Shown: one piece after another, positions 24,818-32,896 of the stretch
Layout: every line of letters starts with the position of its first letter
How positions within the stretch are numbered: position 1 is the stretch's first letter
DNA from: an uncultured Acidiferrobacteraceae bacterium
GTDB taxonomy: Bacteria; Pseudomonadota; Gammaproteobacteria; Arenicellales; UBA868
DNA length: 34,388 bases
Direction: 5' to 3'
Assembly: GCA_913031305.1 (NCBI GenBank)
Contig: CAJWEF010000011.1
Coordinates: 1-34,388, forward strand
Notes under the pieces: generated by a model
The model's input: the letters and a program-made list of their open reading frames with translations, nothing else
What the model was told of the DNA's origin: nothing
Databases searched by the model: none
Made by a program: the position numbers and the translations under genes

Positions 24818-25714
24818 TTATTCCTTGGTCATGGCTTTTCGCTGACGGCGAATAATCTGAAGCAATTGGTGGATACAGTCTGGCTCCGACAGTTCGCTGG
24901 TATTGATTATGGCGTCAGCCTGGCGGTAATAGGGCTCGCGTTCGTTCAGCATCTCTGTCAGGTCAGCGAGTGCCTCGGGGTTGCCGTCCATAGGACGAAA
25001 ATCTTTTTGCGCCAGAACCCGCTGCATATGATCTTCCGGGCGGGCCTGAAGCCAGATAGTAACGTAGTGGGTAAGCAGATAACTGAAGCTTACCGGATCG
25101 TTGATGATGCCGCCGCCGGCCTCAAGGATGATGCCTTCGTGCTGTTGACGAATGCGTTGCAAGGCGCGCTGTTCCACACGCCGATAGGCTGCCTGGCCCG
25201 ACAGTGCATGGATTTCGTCGGCAGACATGCCTGCATCTTTTTCTGTTTCTTCAGTCAAGCGGATAAAGGGTCGGTCGATTTTTTCAGCCAGAGTTAGTCC
25301 CAGAGTGCTCTTACCAGCGCCGCGCACACCGAGCAGGGCGAAGCCTCCTTGCTTGTGCAGATGACCGTCTATGTCGTGTTCAATGAAGTCGCTGACCTGA
25401 CGCAACTGTCCGGGGTCAAGCGCACCCAGTCGTTCTAACAGCAGGCTGCGTTCGCGGTCCTGCAATTGCTCGGTACTGACCAGTTCGGACAACGGCACCT
25501 GCATCGCCGAGGCCAGTTGCCGCAAACGCCTGATCGAAGGGTTGCCCTTACCCGTTTCGATTTGCGCGAGGTAGCGGGTTGAGATCTCCGAGTAGTCGGA
25601 CAACTGTGCGCGGGTTATGCCCATACGCAGCCGCAGATTGCGAATTCGTTGGCCGAGACGGGCGAGAAAGGCCTCTTCACGCCCGGCGTTGTCTGAGGAG
25701 ATGGTGAAGGCCAC
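24818..25714 (-). CDS. bzdR: BzdR/BoxR-type regulator: XRE helix-turn-helix fused to a shikimate kinase-like domain
   Basis: A 298-residue protein, the same length as Azoarcus BzdR. Residues 17-75 form an XRE helix-turn-helix (GITRAQLSDYSEISTRYLAQIETGKGN). A linker follows to about 120, then a shikimate kinase-like P-loop domain (LLGVRGAGKSTLG at 128-138, EAGGGIINDP further on). BzdR/BoxR proteins repress benzoate genes and are released by benzoyl-CoA bound to the kinase-like domain. The GTG start at 25714 lacks a clear ribosome-binding site. The gene sits inside the benzoyl-CoA operon, 24 bases after the broken SDR and overlapping the AOR gene, so it would be made from the operon it presumably controls. 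Whether it is BzdR (anaerobic) or BoxR (aerobic) in function cannot be told from sequence. Confidence 0.88.
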   Translation of the reverse strand: MAFTISSDNAGREEAFLARLGQRIRNLRLRMGITRAQLSDYSEISTRYLAQIETGKGNPSIRRLRQLASAMQVPLSELVSTEQLQDRERSLLLERLGALDPGQLRQVSDFIEHDIDGHLHKQGGFALLGVRGAGKSTLGLTLAEKIDRPFIRLTEETEKDAGMSADEIHALSGQAAYRRVEQRALQRIRQQHEGIILEAGGGIINDPVSFSYLLTHYVTIWLQARPEDHMQRVLAQKDFRPMDGNPEALADLTEMLNEREPYYRQADAIINTSELSEPDCIHQLLQIIRRQRKAMTKE

Positions 25715-25738
25715 CGGCGGAGTTCTTGTCAGTGTGGA

Positions 25739-26176
25739 CTAGATGTGCTGGCCGCTATCGACGTGCAGTACTTCACCGGTGATCATACGGACCGCGTCGG
25801 AGAGTAGGAATAACACGGTGCGGGCCACGCCGGCCGGCTCGGGCAGGCAATCCAGCGCGGTCTCGGAAAGTGCGCCATCGCTCATTTCTGTCAGGGCGCG
25901 GTCACGGATAATGCCGGCGTTATTGACCAGCAGGGTAGTGTCATCGGGCAAAGAGGCGCTGGTGTCAGCCACTGAATCCGGATCGCGGACATCGACCTGG
26001 CGCCATTCGATGTTAGTGCTGACTGTGCTAGTGCTGGGTTCATGGTCGAAGATATGCGCGAAACTGTCGCAGTGTTGCAACTGGGCTGCGATTTCTCCAC
26101 CGATACTGCGACTGCTCGCGGTGACTATCGCAGTGACTATCGCAGTGGTATCCCTGAAATCAAACAGCGTGTTCAT
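25739..26176 (-). pseudogene. Degenerate short-chain dehydrogenase (bzdZ-like remnant)
   Basis: A 145-residue open frame from ATG 26176 (148 from GTG 26185) that reads as an SDR with its core deleted. The start resembles an SDR strand-loop, but TASSRSIGG has lost the first two glycines of TGxxxGIG and carries an inserted repeat (AIVTAIVTA). NNAGIIRDRALTEMSD is normal up to about residue 102. The frame then jumps to LPEPAGVARTVLFLLSD and GEVLHVDSGQHI, the last 40 residues of an SDR. The catalytic Ser, Tyr and Lys (about 110 codons) are absent, with the junction near 25876-25882. Benzoate operons of the bzd type contain a full-length SDR (bzdZ). Still in frame, but it cannot be an active dehydrogenase. 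Confidence 0.8.
26121..26144. repeat. Perfect 12-base tandem duplication inside the SDR remnant
   Basis: GTGACTATCGCA occurs twice in direct succession (26121-26132 and 26133-26144). It adds four residues to the first beta strand of the degenerate SDR. It keeps the frame and looks like a recent slippage duplication in a gene no longer under selection. Confidence 0.85.
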
Positions 26177-26221
26177 GATCGCCACTATGCTTGTCGAGGG
26201 CGCAAACCCGGGAACAGGAAT

Positions 26222-26992
26222 CTAGCGGTGTTGCCATCGTGGTGCTCGCTTTTGCAAAAATGCCTCTAGCCCTTCAACAGCATCATGGCTTGTCATGAGT
26301 TCATCCAGATACAATTTTTCCACCGCAGCCAGGCGGATTCTGACTCGGCTCGCAAGGTCGGCGCGCAGCGCACGGGTGGCGAGCCGCAGACTCGCGGCAC
26401 TGCGTGGAGCCAGGTGCCTGTCAAAATAGGCCAGGGCCAACGCAGCCGGGTCGTCATCCAGTGCGCTCACCAGTCCACAGGCCTGCGCTTCAATGCCACT
26501 GATGGTGCGGCCAGAGAGTAACAGATCGCTGGCAGCCGCGGGGCCAATCAGTTCGGGAAGCAGGCAGGACGCAGCTGGTGCGAACACCGCAAGCTGGATC
26601 TCGGGCTGACCCAGAGCGGCATCCGGGGAGGCGAACAACAGGTGCGCGGCGCAGGCAAGCTCCAGGCCCCCGCCCAGGCACTGCCCCTGAACAGCGGCCA
26701 GCACCGGTGTCGGTGAATCGAGCAAAGTCAGTACCAGTTGATGCAAAGACTTAAGCATCTGTTCACATTCACCTGGTAGGTGTTCTTCGACACTGGCACC
26801 GAAACTGAAGTGCGGGCCTTCAGCTGTGAGCAGGATGGCGTGCAGGGTTGGCTCGTCGGCATGCTGGTCGAGCGCAGTTTGCAGGGCCTCGACCATAGAG
26901 CGGTCGATGATGTTGCTTTTGGGTCGGGCGAGAGTCAGCGTCAGCAGGGCAGCATCGCGCTCCAGTGAAACCTTGACTGGAGATGTGGTCAT
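26222..26992 (-). CDS. dch: Cyclohexa-1,5-diene-1-carbonyl-CoA hydratase
   Basis: A 256-residue crotonase-family protein. GPHFSFGASVEEHLPG (residues 59-74) and GQCLGGGLELACAA (103-116) form the oxyanion hole. FGASVEEHLPG and the later GQPEIQLAVFAPAAS are characteristic of Dch/BzdW proteins as I know them. Dch hydrates the dienoyl-CoA product of benzoyl-CoA reductase to 6-hydroxycyclohex-1-ene-1-carbonyl-CoA. The start overlaps the oah stop as ATGA, and had lies upstream, giving the complete lower-pathway trio had-oah-dch. The order of reactions is Dch, Had, Oah. Confidence 0.88.
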   Translation of the reverse strand: MTTSPVKVSLERDAALLTLTLARPKSNIIDRSMVEALQTALDQHADEPTLHAILLTAEGPHFSFGASVEEHLPGECEQMLKSLHQLVLTLLDSPTPVLAAVQGQCLGGGLELACAAHLLFASPDAALGQPEIQLAVFAPAASCLLPELIGPAAASDLLLSGRTISGIEAQACGLVSALDDDPAALALAYFDRHLAPRSAASLRLATRALRADLASRVRIRLAAVEKLYLDELMTSHDAVEGLEAFLQKRAPRWQHR

Positions 26993-28125
26993 TTCCCTTG
27001 GCCTGGCATCAGGCTTTCGATCAGTTCCACCGTCCAGGGTGCGCCCTTGGCCAGTGCCCGGCGCAGTGCGACGAAATCAATTTCCCGGCCGGTTTCCCGG
27101 GTGCCCTCGTTAAAAGCGCGAAAACCCGTCCGGGCTTCGTTCATCATGTTCAGCGCGAGCCAGGCCCTTGAGTTCTCTTTATTGCGGTTCCATGCCTGCA
27201 GCTTGGGTTTGCGCAGTTCCTCGACACTCTTGGTCATGCACTCGGGGAAGGTAAGCAGTAGTTTTGCGCAAAGCTGTTCGACCCTCTGGTCCAGCAGTGT
27301 CAGGTCCACTTGTCCCGATTTGAGCACCTGCTTGGCCTGTTCCCGGGCCTCACCCTGAAGGAATTCGCCGTGAACCACCTGGCCGAATTCGTCCAGCATA
27401 CGGTCGGTGATTACCATGGGATTGGGCCGAAATTCACCATCAACCTTGAGCGCCGGTACGACCTCGCAGCAGATTCCCAGGCGATAGGCCTTGTGCGCCG
27501 AAAATGGTTCGCACAGGGTGCCTGAAACCATTGCCTGTTCACAACCGATCATGACCGGCAGAAAGTCGGTTGAGCCGCCGATAGCGGCCGAGCCGTGCTT
27601 GGGGCCGGCCTGCCCGAACAGGGCGAGATCCTGGCTTACGGAAAAGTCACAGGCCATACCGATCTCCTGCCCACCACCGATGCGCATACCGTTGACGCGG
27701 CAGATGACCGGCTTATCACAGCCGAGAATCGCCGAGACCATGTCATTAAAAAGGCGCATGTATTGCCGGTATTCCTGCGGGTTACCTGCGTAGTACTCGG
27801 CGTACTCCTTTGTGTTGCCGCCGGTACAGAAAGCCTTGTCGCCGGTACCGGTGAATACCACTGCGTTGACATCTCGGGAGGTGGAGGCCCGGCCGAAGGC
27901 GTGGATAACACCTTTCACCATCTCGGTGGTGTAAGAGTTGTACTGGGACGGGTTGTCCAGGGTAATCCAGGCGTTGTACAGACCCTCGGCCGTAGTTCCA
28001 TCCAGAGTCGTCGCCGGGCGCTTCTCGAAGATCACACCGGCAGCGGCTTTGTCGCCGGCAAGGGCGTGATCGACCAGGACCTCAGGAGCTGTTCTGGCAA
28101 CGATAGATTCAATCGTGTCGTTCAT
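26989..28125 (-). CDS. oah: 6-oxocyclohex-1-ene-1-carbonyl-CoA hydrolase (ring-opening)
   Basis: A 378-residue crotonase-superfamily ring hydrolase (Oah/BamA/BzdY). The diagnostic stretches are DNPSQYNSYTTEMVKG, FCTGGNTKEYAEYYAGNP (99-116), RIGGGQEIGMACDFSVS (148-164) and GPKHGSAAIGGSTDF (174-188). BamA is the standard marker gene for anaerobic aromatic degradation. The enzyme adds water and hydrolytically opens the six-membered ring to 3-hydroxypimelyl-CoA. It follows had by 16 bases and is translationally coupled to dch. Very secure identification. Confidence 0.96.
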   Translation of the reverse strand: MNDTIESIVARTAPEVLVDHALAGDKAAAGVIFEKRPATTLDGTTAEGLYNAWITLDNPSQYNSYTTEMVKGVIHAFGRASTSRDVNAVVFTGTGDKAFCTGGNTKEYAEYYAGNPQEYRQYMRLFNDMVSAILGCDKPVICRVNGMRIGGGQEIGMACDFSVSQDLALFGQAGPKHGSAAIGGSTDFLPVMIGCEQAMVSGTLCEPFSAHKAYRLGICCEVVPALKVDGEFRPNPMVITDRMLDEFGQVVHGEFLQGEAREQAKQVLKSGQVDLTLLDQRVEQLCAKLLLTFPECMTKSVEELRKPKLQAWNRNKENSRAWLALNMMNEARTGFRAFNEGTRETGREIDFVALRRALAKGAPWTVELIESLMPGQGK

Positions 28126-28141
28126 TTTTTTCTACCTCAAT

Positions 28142-29209
28142 TCAGGGAATCAGTATTGCCCGGCGACCCAGGCTATGGTCATGGACTGCTTGAAAAACCT
28201 CGTTGATCTCATCAAGCGGGCGTTGTTCTACAAATGGGCCAAGTGCGACTTGCCCGGTAAGGATAAGGTCGAGGGCGGCAGGGTACAGCGAGGGCGGGCA
28301 GCCCCAGTTGCCTAGCGCCCTGGCATGAAAGGCCATGAGGTTGGAAAGGCGCAACGACGACTTTTCCATGGTGAAACCGACCACCGCGAGGGTCGCACCG
28401 TGGTTAAGTAGGCCAAAGGCGCTTTGCTGTCCGGCGCCGGTGCCCGAGCACTCAAATATTTTCCATCCCGTGTCGGCCAGGTCCCGTTCCCGTGCAAAGT
28501 TGCGGATAAGTTTTTTCAGGTCACGGCCCTCTACCTCGCGGGCGTCTACCGTCAGTGCTGCACCATGGTCTGCAAGCAGTTCGAGTTTGGTAGCATCGAT
28601 ATCGACTGCGACCACCTGAGCGCCCAGGGCGTTGGCGATCTGAACTGCGTAACCGCCGATGCCCCCTGCGCCGATGACTATTGCAAGATCGCCGGCCTGC
28701 ACCTGCGCCTGCAGTGCGGCCTGATAAGGGGTGGTTACCGCGTCCGCCACAACTGCAAGATCAGCCAGGGTCAGGCTGGTCTTTTCCAGTCGACTCAGAT
28801 CTACTTCGCACAGGCCGTTGGCCGGGACCTGAATATGACTGGCAAACCCCCCGTCGATGTCATTGCCGGGCATCTGTTGAGCCCGGCAGATAGTTTCTTT
28901 ACCTTGACTGCACAGGTCGCATTCGCCGCAGGGGATCACGGCGGGTACGATGACTGGCCGGCCCAGCCAATATGTCGCCTCATCGCCGGTGGCAATGACA
29001 TGGCCGCTGATCTCGTGGCCCAGTACGAGCGGCAGCGCCTGATTGGTCTTGACACCATCGTAGTAAAAGCCCAGATCCGTATGGCATACGCCGCAGCCGG
29101 CGATTTCGATGGTGACGTGCCCGGGTGGGGGTGGAGGCAGCGTCAGCGCTCTGCGCTGTAGTGGTTCGTCAGCGCCGGAAAAAACCCAGCTGTATGGAGT
29201 ATTGGTCAT
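28142..29209 (-). CDS. had: 6-hydroxycyclohex-1-ene-1-carbonyl-CoA dehydrogenase
   Basis: A 355-residue zinc-dependent medium-chain alcohol dehydrogenase. The catalytic zinc region has Cys39 and Cys42 (CGVC) and His65-Glu66 (GHE); the structural zinc uses Cys94, Cys97, Cys100 and Cys108. The NAD site is [13 protein letters not shown]. Early features ([13 protein letters not shown]) and the position ahead of oah and dch identify the Had/BzdX/BamQ subgroup. It oxidises the 6-hydroxy group to the 6-oxo compound for Oah. First gene of the minus-strand operon, with a 187-base divergent region in front of korA. Confidence 0.92.
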   Translation of the reverse strand: MTNTPYSWVFSGADEPLQRRALTLPPPPPGHVTIEIAGCGVCHTDLGFYYDGVKTNQALPLVLGHEISGHVIATGDEATYWLGRPVIVPAVIPCGECDLCSQGKETICRAQQMPGNDIDGGFASHIQVPANGLCEVDLSRLEKTSLTLADLAVVADAVTTPYQAALQAQVQAGDLAIVIGAGGIGGYAVQIANALGAQVVAVDIDATKLELLADHGAALTVDAREVEGRDLKKLIRNFARERDLADTGWKIFECSGTGAGQQSAFGLLNHGATLAVVGFTMEKSSLRLSNLMAFHARALGNWGCPPSLYPAALDLILTGQVALGPFVEQRPLDEINEVFQAVHDHSLGRRAILIP

Positions 29210-29232
29210 TATGGTTGAACTCTCGGGAAAAG

Positions 29233-29275
29233 GCGTCTGGACCCAGGTGTATACACCAGGATTCGGCTCAGACGC
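29233..29275. promoter_or_regulatory. Nested dyads in the had leader: candidate operator or RNA hairpin
   Basis: GGTGTATACACC (29246-29257) is a perfect 12-base palindrome, extended on both sides as CC-a-...-a-GG after one mismatched base pair. It is enclosed by an inverted repeat, GCGTCTG (29233-29239) and CAGACGC (29269-29275). The centres differ by 2.5 bases. The block lies 24-66 bases before the had start codon. It could be a dimeric repressor site or, in the had mRNA, a stem. The known BzdR operator is described as TGCA direct repeats, and that pattern is not seen here. Confidence 0.5.
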
Positions 29276-29333
29276 TGGAATATGGTGTTGTTACTGATAC
29301 CATTTTATCTATACACGTAAAGTAATTATGTGT

Positions 29334-29363
29334 ACTATAGTTCATAAAATTGCCAGATTGCAA
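29334..29363 (-). promoter_or_regulatory. Candidate promoter of the had-oah-dch operon
   Basis: On the minus strand, TTGCAA (29363-29358) and TATAGT (29339-29334) are separated by 18 bases; the -10 matches five of six consensus bases. Transcription would start near 29327 and give a leader of about 115 bases that includes the nested dyads. ACTATAGT here is itself palindromic, so the plus strand also carries TATAGT (29336-29341), which could serve korA. Confidence 0.4.
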
Positions 29364-29396
29364 GATAGTGCCTGTTACGAGTAACCCCCCCAACCC

Positions 29397-31112
29397 ATGA
29401 CCCCGGAAAGACTATCGATCACTGTGGCCGGCAGCGGCGGTGCGGGGGTGGTAACCGTTGGCAACACCCTGTTGGAGGCGGCCGGGTCGATCGGCTGGTA
29501 CGCGCGCATGGCCAGGTCCAGTGGCCCGCAGATCCGTGGCGGCGAGGTTGCGGCCACGGTCTGCCTGTCACCACAGCCGATTCAGTCAGATCCTAGCCAC
29601 TGTGACCTGCTCGTGGCGCTTGACTGGAAAAATATTGACCGTTTTGCCGATGAGATAGTGCTTAACGGGCATAGTGTGGTTATCAGTGATCCAGAACAAG
29701 GAGAAGCGCCCGACAGTATCCGTGACAGCGGGGCACAGTGCCTGGCAATACCTTTCAAAGAGCTGGCAGCGAACGCCGGCGGTGCACGCGTGAATATGGT
29801 TGTCTTGGGTATTGTCGTGCAGTTGGCTGGACTGACTCGCGAATCCATCAAGTTCACGCTGGAGAAAACTTTTCATGGCGACCGGCGATTTACCATCGGC
29901 ATGGCGGGGGTCGATGCCGGGATCCTCGCGGCATTGTCCGTCAACCGCCTGGACCTGCCTCCGGCCCCGACCACATCCTGTTCCGAACGCTGGTCCATCA
30001 CTGGCAACCAGGCGGCGGCACTGGGGGCGTTGCGCTGTGGCGTGCGCTTCGCTGCAGGTTATCCCATCACCCCGGCTACCGAAGTCTTGGAATACCTGGC
30101 GCTGGCCCTGCCGAAACTCGGAGGAGAGTTCGTTCAGGCGGAGGATGAACTGGCGGCGGTAAACCAGATCATAGGAGCCTCTTTCGGTGGGGTGCCTGCG
30201 ATCACTGCGACATCGGGACCGGGTTTGGCACTGATGATGGAGTCGATTGGACTTGCGGTTGCCGCCGAAATACCCATCGTTGTCATCGATGTCATGCGCG
30301 GTGGGCCCGCAACAGGCATACCCACCAAGTCCGAGCAGAGCGACCTCAATATTGCGTTGTACGGGCTGCCGGGTGATGCACCACACTTGGTAATCGCCCC
30401 GACCTCAGTCAATGATTGCCTTGATGCCGTGTATTGGGCTGTAGAACTTTCTGAGCGGTTACAGGCGCCGGCGATCGTACTCTCGAGCCAGGCTCTGGGT
30501 CAGACACGCACGGTAGACGACAAGCCCCCAATCCGCGAACAAAAGGCAGTACGCAAGGTTCCGGACCAGGCTGATGGAGCATACCAACGCTACCAGCTGA
30601 CGCCCGATGGGGTGTCACCCATGACGTTACCAGGGATGCCTGGTGGTCAGTACACAGCTGAAGGTCTGGAGCACGACGAATCTGGTATTCCGTCGGTACG
30701 CGCCGGTGACCACCTGCGCCAACTGGAAAAGCGACGCGGCAAACTGACCAGCTTTGACTATGGCGATTACTGGGCTGATATCCAGGGCGAAGGTTCGACT
30801 GCCATCATTACCTGGGGTGCGCCGACTGGTGCCGCACGAGAGCTACTCGCACGTTCACATGAGTTCGATGGAGGTTTGCGGCTTATCGCATTGCGGTTGC
30901 TGGCACCGGAACAGCCCGGGCCTATGGCCAAGGTGCTATACGGGGTAAAAGGTATTCTGGTAGTGGAGCAAAGCCATGGTGGTCAGTTCTACCGCTATCT
31001 CAGGTCCTGTTACGATCTGCCGGCTCCGACGAGATCCTTTTGTCGTCCCGGACCTGTGCCGATTCTTGCGGCCGAGATTGCCGCCCAACTACAACAATGG
31101 AACTTGTCATGA
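29397..31112 (+). CDS. korA: 2-oxoacid:ferredoxin oxidoreductase, fused gamma-alpha subunit
   Basis: 571 residues with two joined domains. Residues 1-190 are the gamma domain (GSGGAGVVTVGNTLLEAA, RSSGPQIRGGEVAATV). Residues from about 200 on are the alpha pyrimidine/TPP domain (FAAGYPITPATEVLEYLA, GPGLALMMESIGLA, GIPTKSEQSDL). The fused form is the one used by KorA of Thauera-type denitrifiers, where 2-oxoglutarate oxidation supplies reduced ferredoxin to ATP-dependent benzoyl-CoA reductase. ATG 29397 has no evident Shine-Dalgarno sequence, only a C-rich leader. It overlaps korB as ATGA. No ferredoxin gene is visible in the window. Confidence 0.9.
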   Translation: MTPERLSITVAGSGGAGVVTVGNTLLEAAGSIGWYARMARSSGPQIRGGEVAATVCLSPQPIQSDPSHCDLLVALDWKNIDRFADEIVLNGHSVVISDPEQGEAPDSIRDSGAQCLAIPFKELAANAGGARVNMVVLGIVVQLAGLTRESIKFTLEKTFHGDRRFTIGMAGVDAGILAALSVNRLDLPPAPTTSCSERWSITGNQAAALGALRCGVRFAAGYPITPATEVLEYLALALPKLGGEFVQAEDELAAVNQIIGASFGGVPAITATSGPGLALMMESIGLAVAAEIPIVVIDVMRGGPATGIPTKSEQSDLNIALYGLPGDAPHLVIAPTSVNDCLDAVYWAVELSERLQAPAIVLSSQALGQTRTVDDKPPIREQKAVRKVPDQADGAYQRYQLTPDGVSPMTLPGMPGGQYTAEGLEHDESGIPSVRAGDHLRQLEKRRGKLTSFDYGDYWADIQGEGSTAIITWGAPTGAARELLARSHEFDGGLRLIALRLLAPEQPGPMAKVLYGVKGILVVEQSHGGQFYRYLRSCYDLPAPTRSFCRPGPVPILAAEIAAQLQQWNLS

Positions 31113-31963
31113 AGGGCGAGTCGAGCCAGGCATTTTCGACAAAAAGCTATAAGTCCGGTGTCAAACCTATCTGGTGTCCAGGCTGTGGCGATTTTGGTGT
31201 GCTGGCCTCCATATCCCGCGCACTGACACTATTGCAGGTTCCCCCAGAGGAGGTGGCTGTTGTTTCGGGTATCGGCTGTTCTTCGCGGATACCTGCCTAC
31301 CTCAATTCTTATGGCTTTCATGGTGTCCATGGTCGCGCATTACCACTTGCCACCGGGCTTAAACTGGCGCGTCCCGAACTGACAGTACTGGTAGCCGGTG
31401 GCGATGGTGATGGCTTTGCCATTGGCGGAAATCATTTTCTACATGCCTGTCGACGCAACGCTGATCTCACCTACATCGTTATGGATAATCAGGTCTATGG
31501 CATGACCAAGGGCCAGGCCTCCCCCACGACCGAAACGGATTGGGATCTCAGTCAGTTGACCCCGGGCGGCCCGGGTATGAATCCTTTTCTTCCCTTGGTA
31601 CTGGCGCTAGGCTCGGGTGCAAATTTCCTTGCCCGCGCCAGCAGCAGTGACCCCGGGGGCACAGCTGATGTCCTGGTCGAGGCGATTCGTCATCCAGGTT
31701 TTTCTTTCGTGCAGGTATTAAGCCCGTGCCTTACTTTTCAACCCGAGCAGCGAAAGTGGAAAAAAATGGTACGTCCGGCTCCAGTGGAGGCAACCACGGA
31801 TCCGGTCAGGGCCGCCAAGCGACTTATGACCGATGATAACTTTTTTGTTGGGGTTCTCTATCGGGGTGAGCGAGATCCATACGATGAATCTAGCGTGGAG
31901 GCGACATGCGAGCTCAGCTCGCTCGAGTCGGAGTTTAAAATACATGATCTCGCCAGAAGTTGA
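31109..31963 (+). CDS. korB: 2-oxoacid:ferredoxin oxidoreductase, beta (TPP-binding) subunit
   Basis: A 284-residue beta subunit. Residues 21-30 contain WCPGCGDFG, whose Cys residues help bind the 4Fe-4S cluster. The TPP-Mg motif is GGDGDGFAIGGNHF, followed by VMDNQVYGMTKGQASPTT. The start at 31109 forms ATGA with the korA stop; ATG 31097 is an alternative. With korA it makes a two-protein enzyme that converts 2-oxoglutarate (or a related 2-oxoacid) and CoA to an acyl-CoA, CO2 and reduced ferredoxin. Confidence 0.92.
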   Translation: MKGESSQAFSTKSYKSGVKPIWCPGCGDFGVLASISRALTLLQVPPEEVAVVSGIGCSSRIPAYLNSYGFHGVHGRALPLATGLKLARPELTVLVAGGDGDGFAIGGNHFLHACRRNADLTYIVMDNQVYGMTKGQASPTTETDWDLSQLTPGGPGMNPFLPLVLALGSGANFLARASSSDPGGTADVLVEAIRHPGFSFVQVLSPCLTFQPEQRKWKKMVRPAPVEATTDPVRAAKRLMTDDNFFVGVLYRGERDPYDESSVEATCELSSLESEFKIHDLARS

Positions 31964-32011
31964 CCTAGAGCTAACAGCGGCCAGGATTAATGGGCTGTAG
32001 AGGAATTCCCA

Positions 32012-32449
32012 GTGGAATACACCACCAATATCAGCGTTAGTTTCCAGCACGTTGACTGGGCACGAATCGTCTTTTACCCCCGATATTTCGAGATGTTTAA
32101 CCAAGTCGTCGAGCAATGGTTCGACGAGGCTTTAGGTTGCCCGTTCCATCGTTTGCACCAAGAGTGGGGTAACGGTATTCCGCTCGTCGACAGCGAGTGT
32201 CGTTTCCGCCGGGCGAACCATCTCGGGGACCAGATCACCTTCGAGCTTGGGGTGCTAAAGCTCGGCCGCTGCTCGTTTACGGTGGTGCTTGAGGGCAGTC
32301 ACCGGGGTGAACTGTGTGTCGGTGCGCAATTGACCATGGTTTGGGTGACCTTGGCCGAGCCGGTGGCGGCGATCCCGATTCCGCAGGACGTTCGCCGGGC
32401 TATGAAACCTTATCTGAAGAATACCAACAAGCAGGAGTCGAGTGTATGA
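32012..32449 (+). CDS. 4-hydroxybenzoyl-CoA thioesterase-family (4HBT) protein
   Basis: A 145-residue single hot-dog thioesterase. The N-terminal motif VDWARIVFYPRYFEMFN matches the family's D-x-A-x-I-V-x-Y-x-x-Y active-site helix, with the Asp as presumed catalytic residue. GTG 32012 is supported by AGAGGAA. It overlaps the RidA-like gene as ATGA and sits 49 bases after korB. In a benzoyl-CoA locus it would hydrolyse stalled or excess aroyl-CoA and return CoA, the opposite of the ligase two genes downstream. Substrate inferred. Confidence 0.8.
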   Translation: MEYTTNISVSFQHVDWARIVFYPRYFEMFNQVVEQWFDEALGCPFHRLHQEWGNGIPLVDSECRFRRANHLGDQITFELGVLKLGRCSFTVVLEGSHRGELCVGAQLTMVWVTLAEPVAAIPIPQDVRRAMKPYLKNTNKQESSV

Positions 32450-32838
32450 AGACTGTACAGCCTCCCGGATGGCCTCGGCCAAAAGGTTACGCCAACGGCG
32501 TGCTGGCCCAGGGTCAGTTATTGTTCATTGCCGGCCAGGTGGGTTGGGACGAGACCGAGACATTTCTCAGTGAGCGTTTTAGTGACCAGGTCGAGCAGGC
32601 GCTGAAGAACGTGGTAGCGGTGCTGACAGAGGCGGGCGCATTGCCCGAACACATTACCCGAATGACCTGGTACGTCACCGATAAGCAGGAATACCTGGCG
32701 CAGTCCCCGGCCGTTGGTGAGGCTTACCGTCGTGTGATCGGGCTACACTATCCAGCCATGTCCCTGGTTGAAGTGGCTGGTTTGGTTGAGGAAGGGGGCA
32801 AGGTCGAGATCGAGGCTACTGCGGTCATTCCCGAATAG
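32446..32838 (+). CDS. RidA/YjgF-family protein lacking the conserved Arg
   Basis: A 130-residue RidA-family protein from ATG 32446, which overlaps the thioesterase stop; GGAGTCGAG lies upstream. Family features are LLFIAGQVGWDE near the N-terminus and GGKVEIEATAVIPE at the end. In E. coli RidA the motif is P-A-R-S-x-V-E-V, where Arg105 binds the substrate carboxylate and is needed for imine hydrolysis. Here it reads PAMSLVEV, with Met105. So this belongs to one of the Rid branches without deaminase activity. Function in this aromatic operon unknown; it could be a ligand sensor or act on a CoA ester. Confidence 0.85.
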   Translation: MKTVQPPGWPRPKGYANGVLAQGQLLFIAGQVGWDETETFLSERFSDQVEQALKNVVAVLTEAGALPEHITRMTWYVTDKQEYLAQSPAVGEAYRRVIGLHYPAMSLVEVAGLVEEGGKVEIEATAVIPE

Positions 32839-32896
32839 ATTGCACAGCTCATATCAGGATTCGCGGGTGGGTGAAACCGAATAAAGGAGTAAGGAC

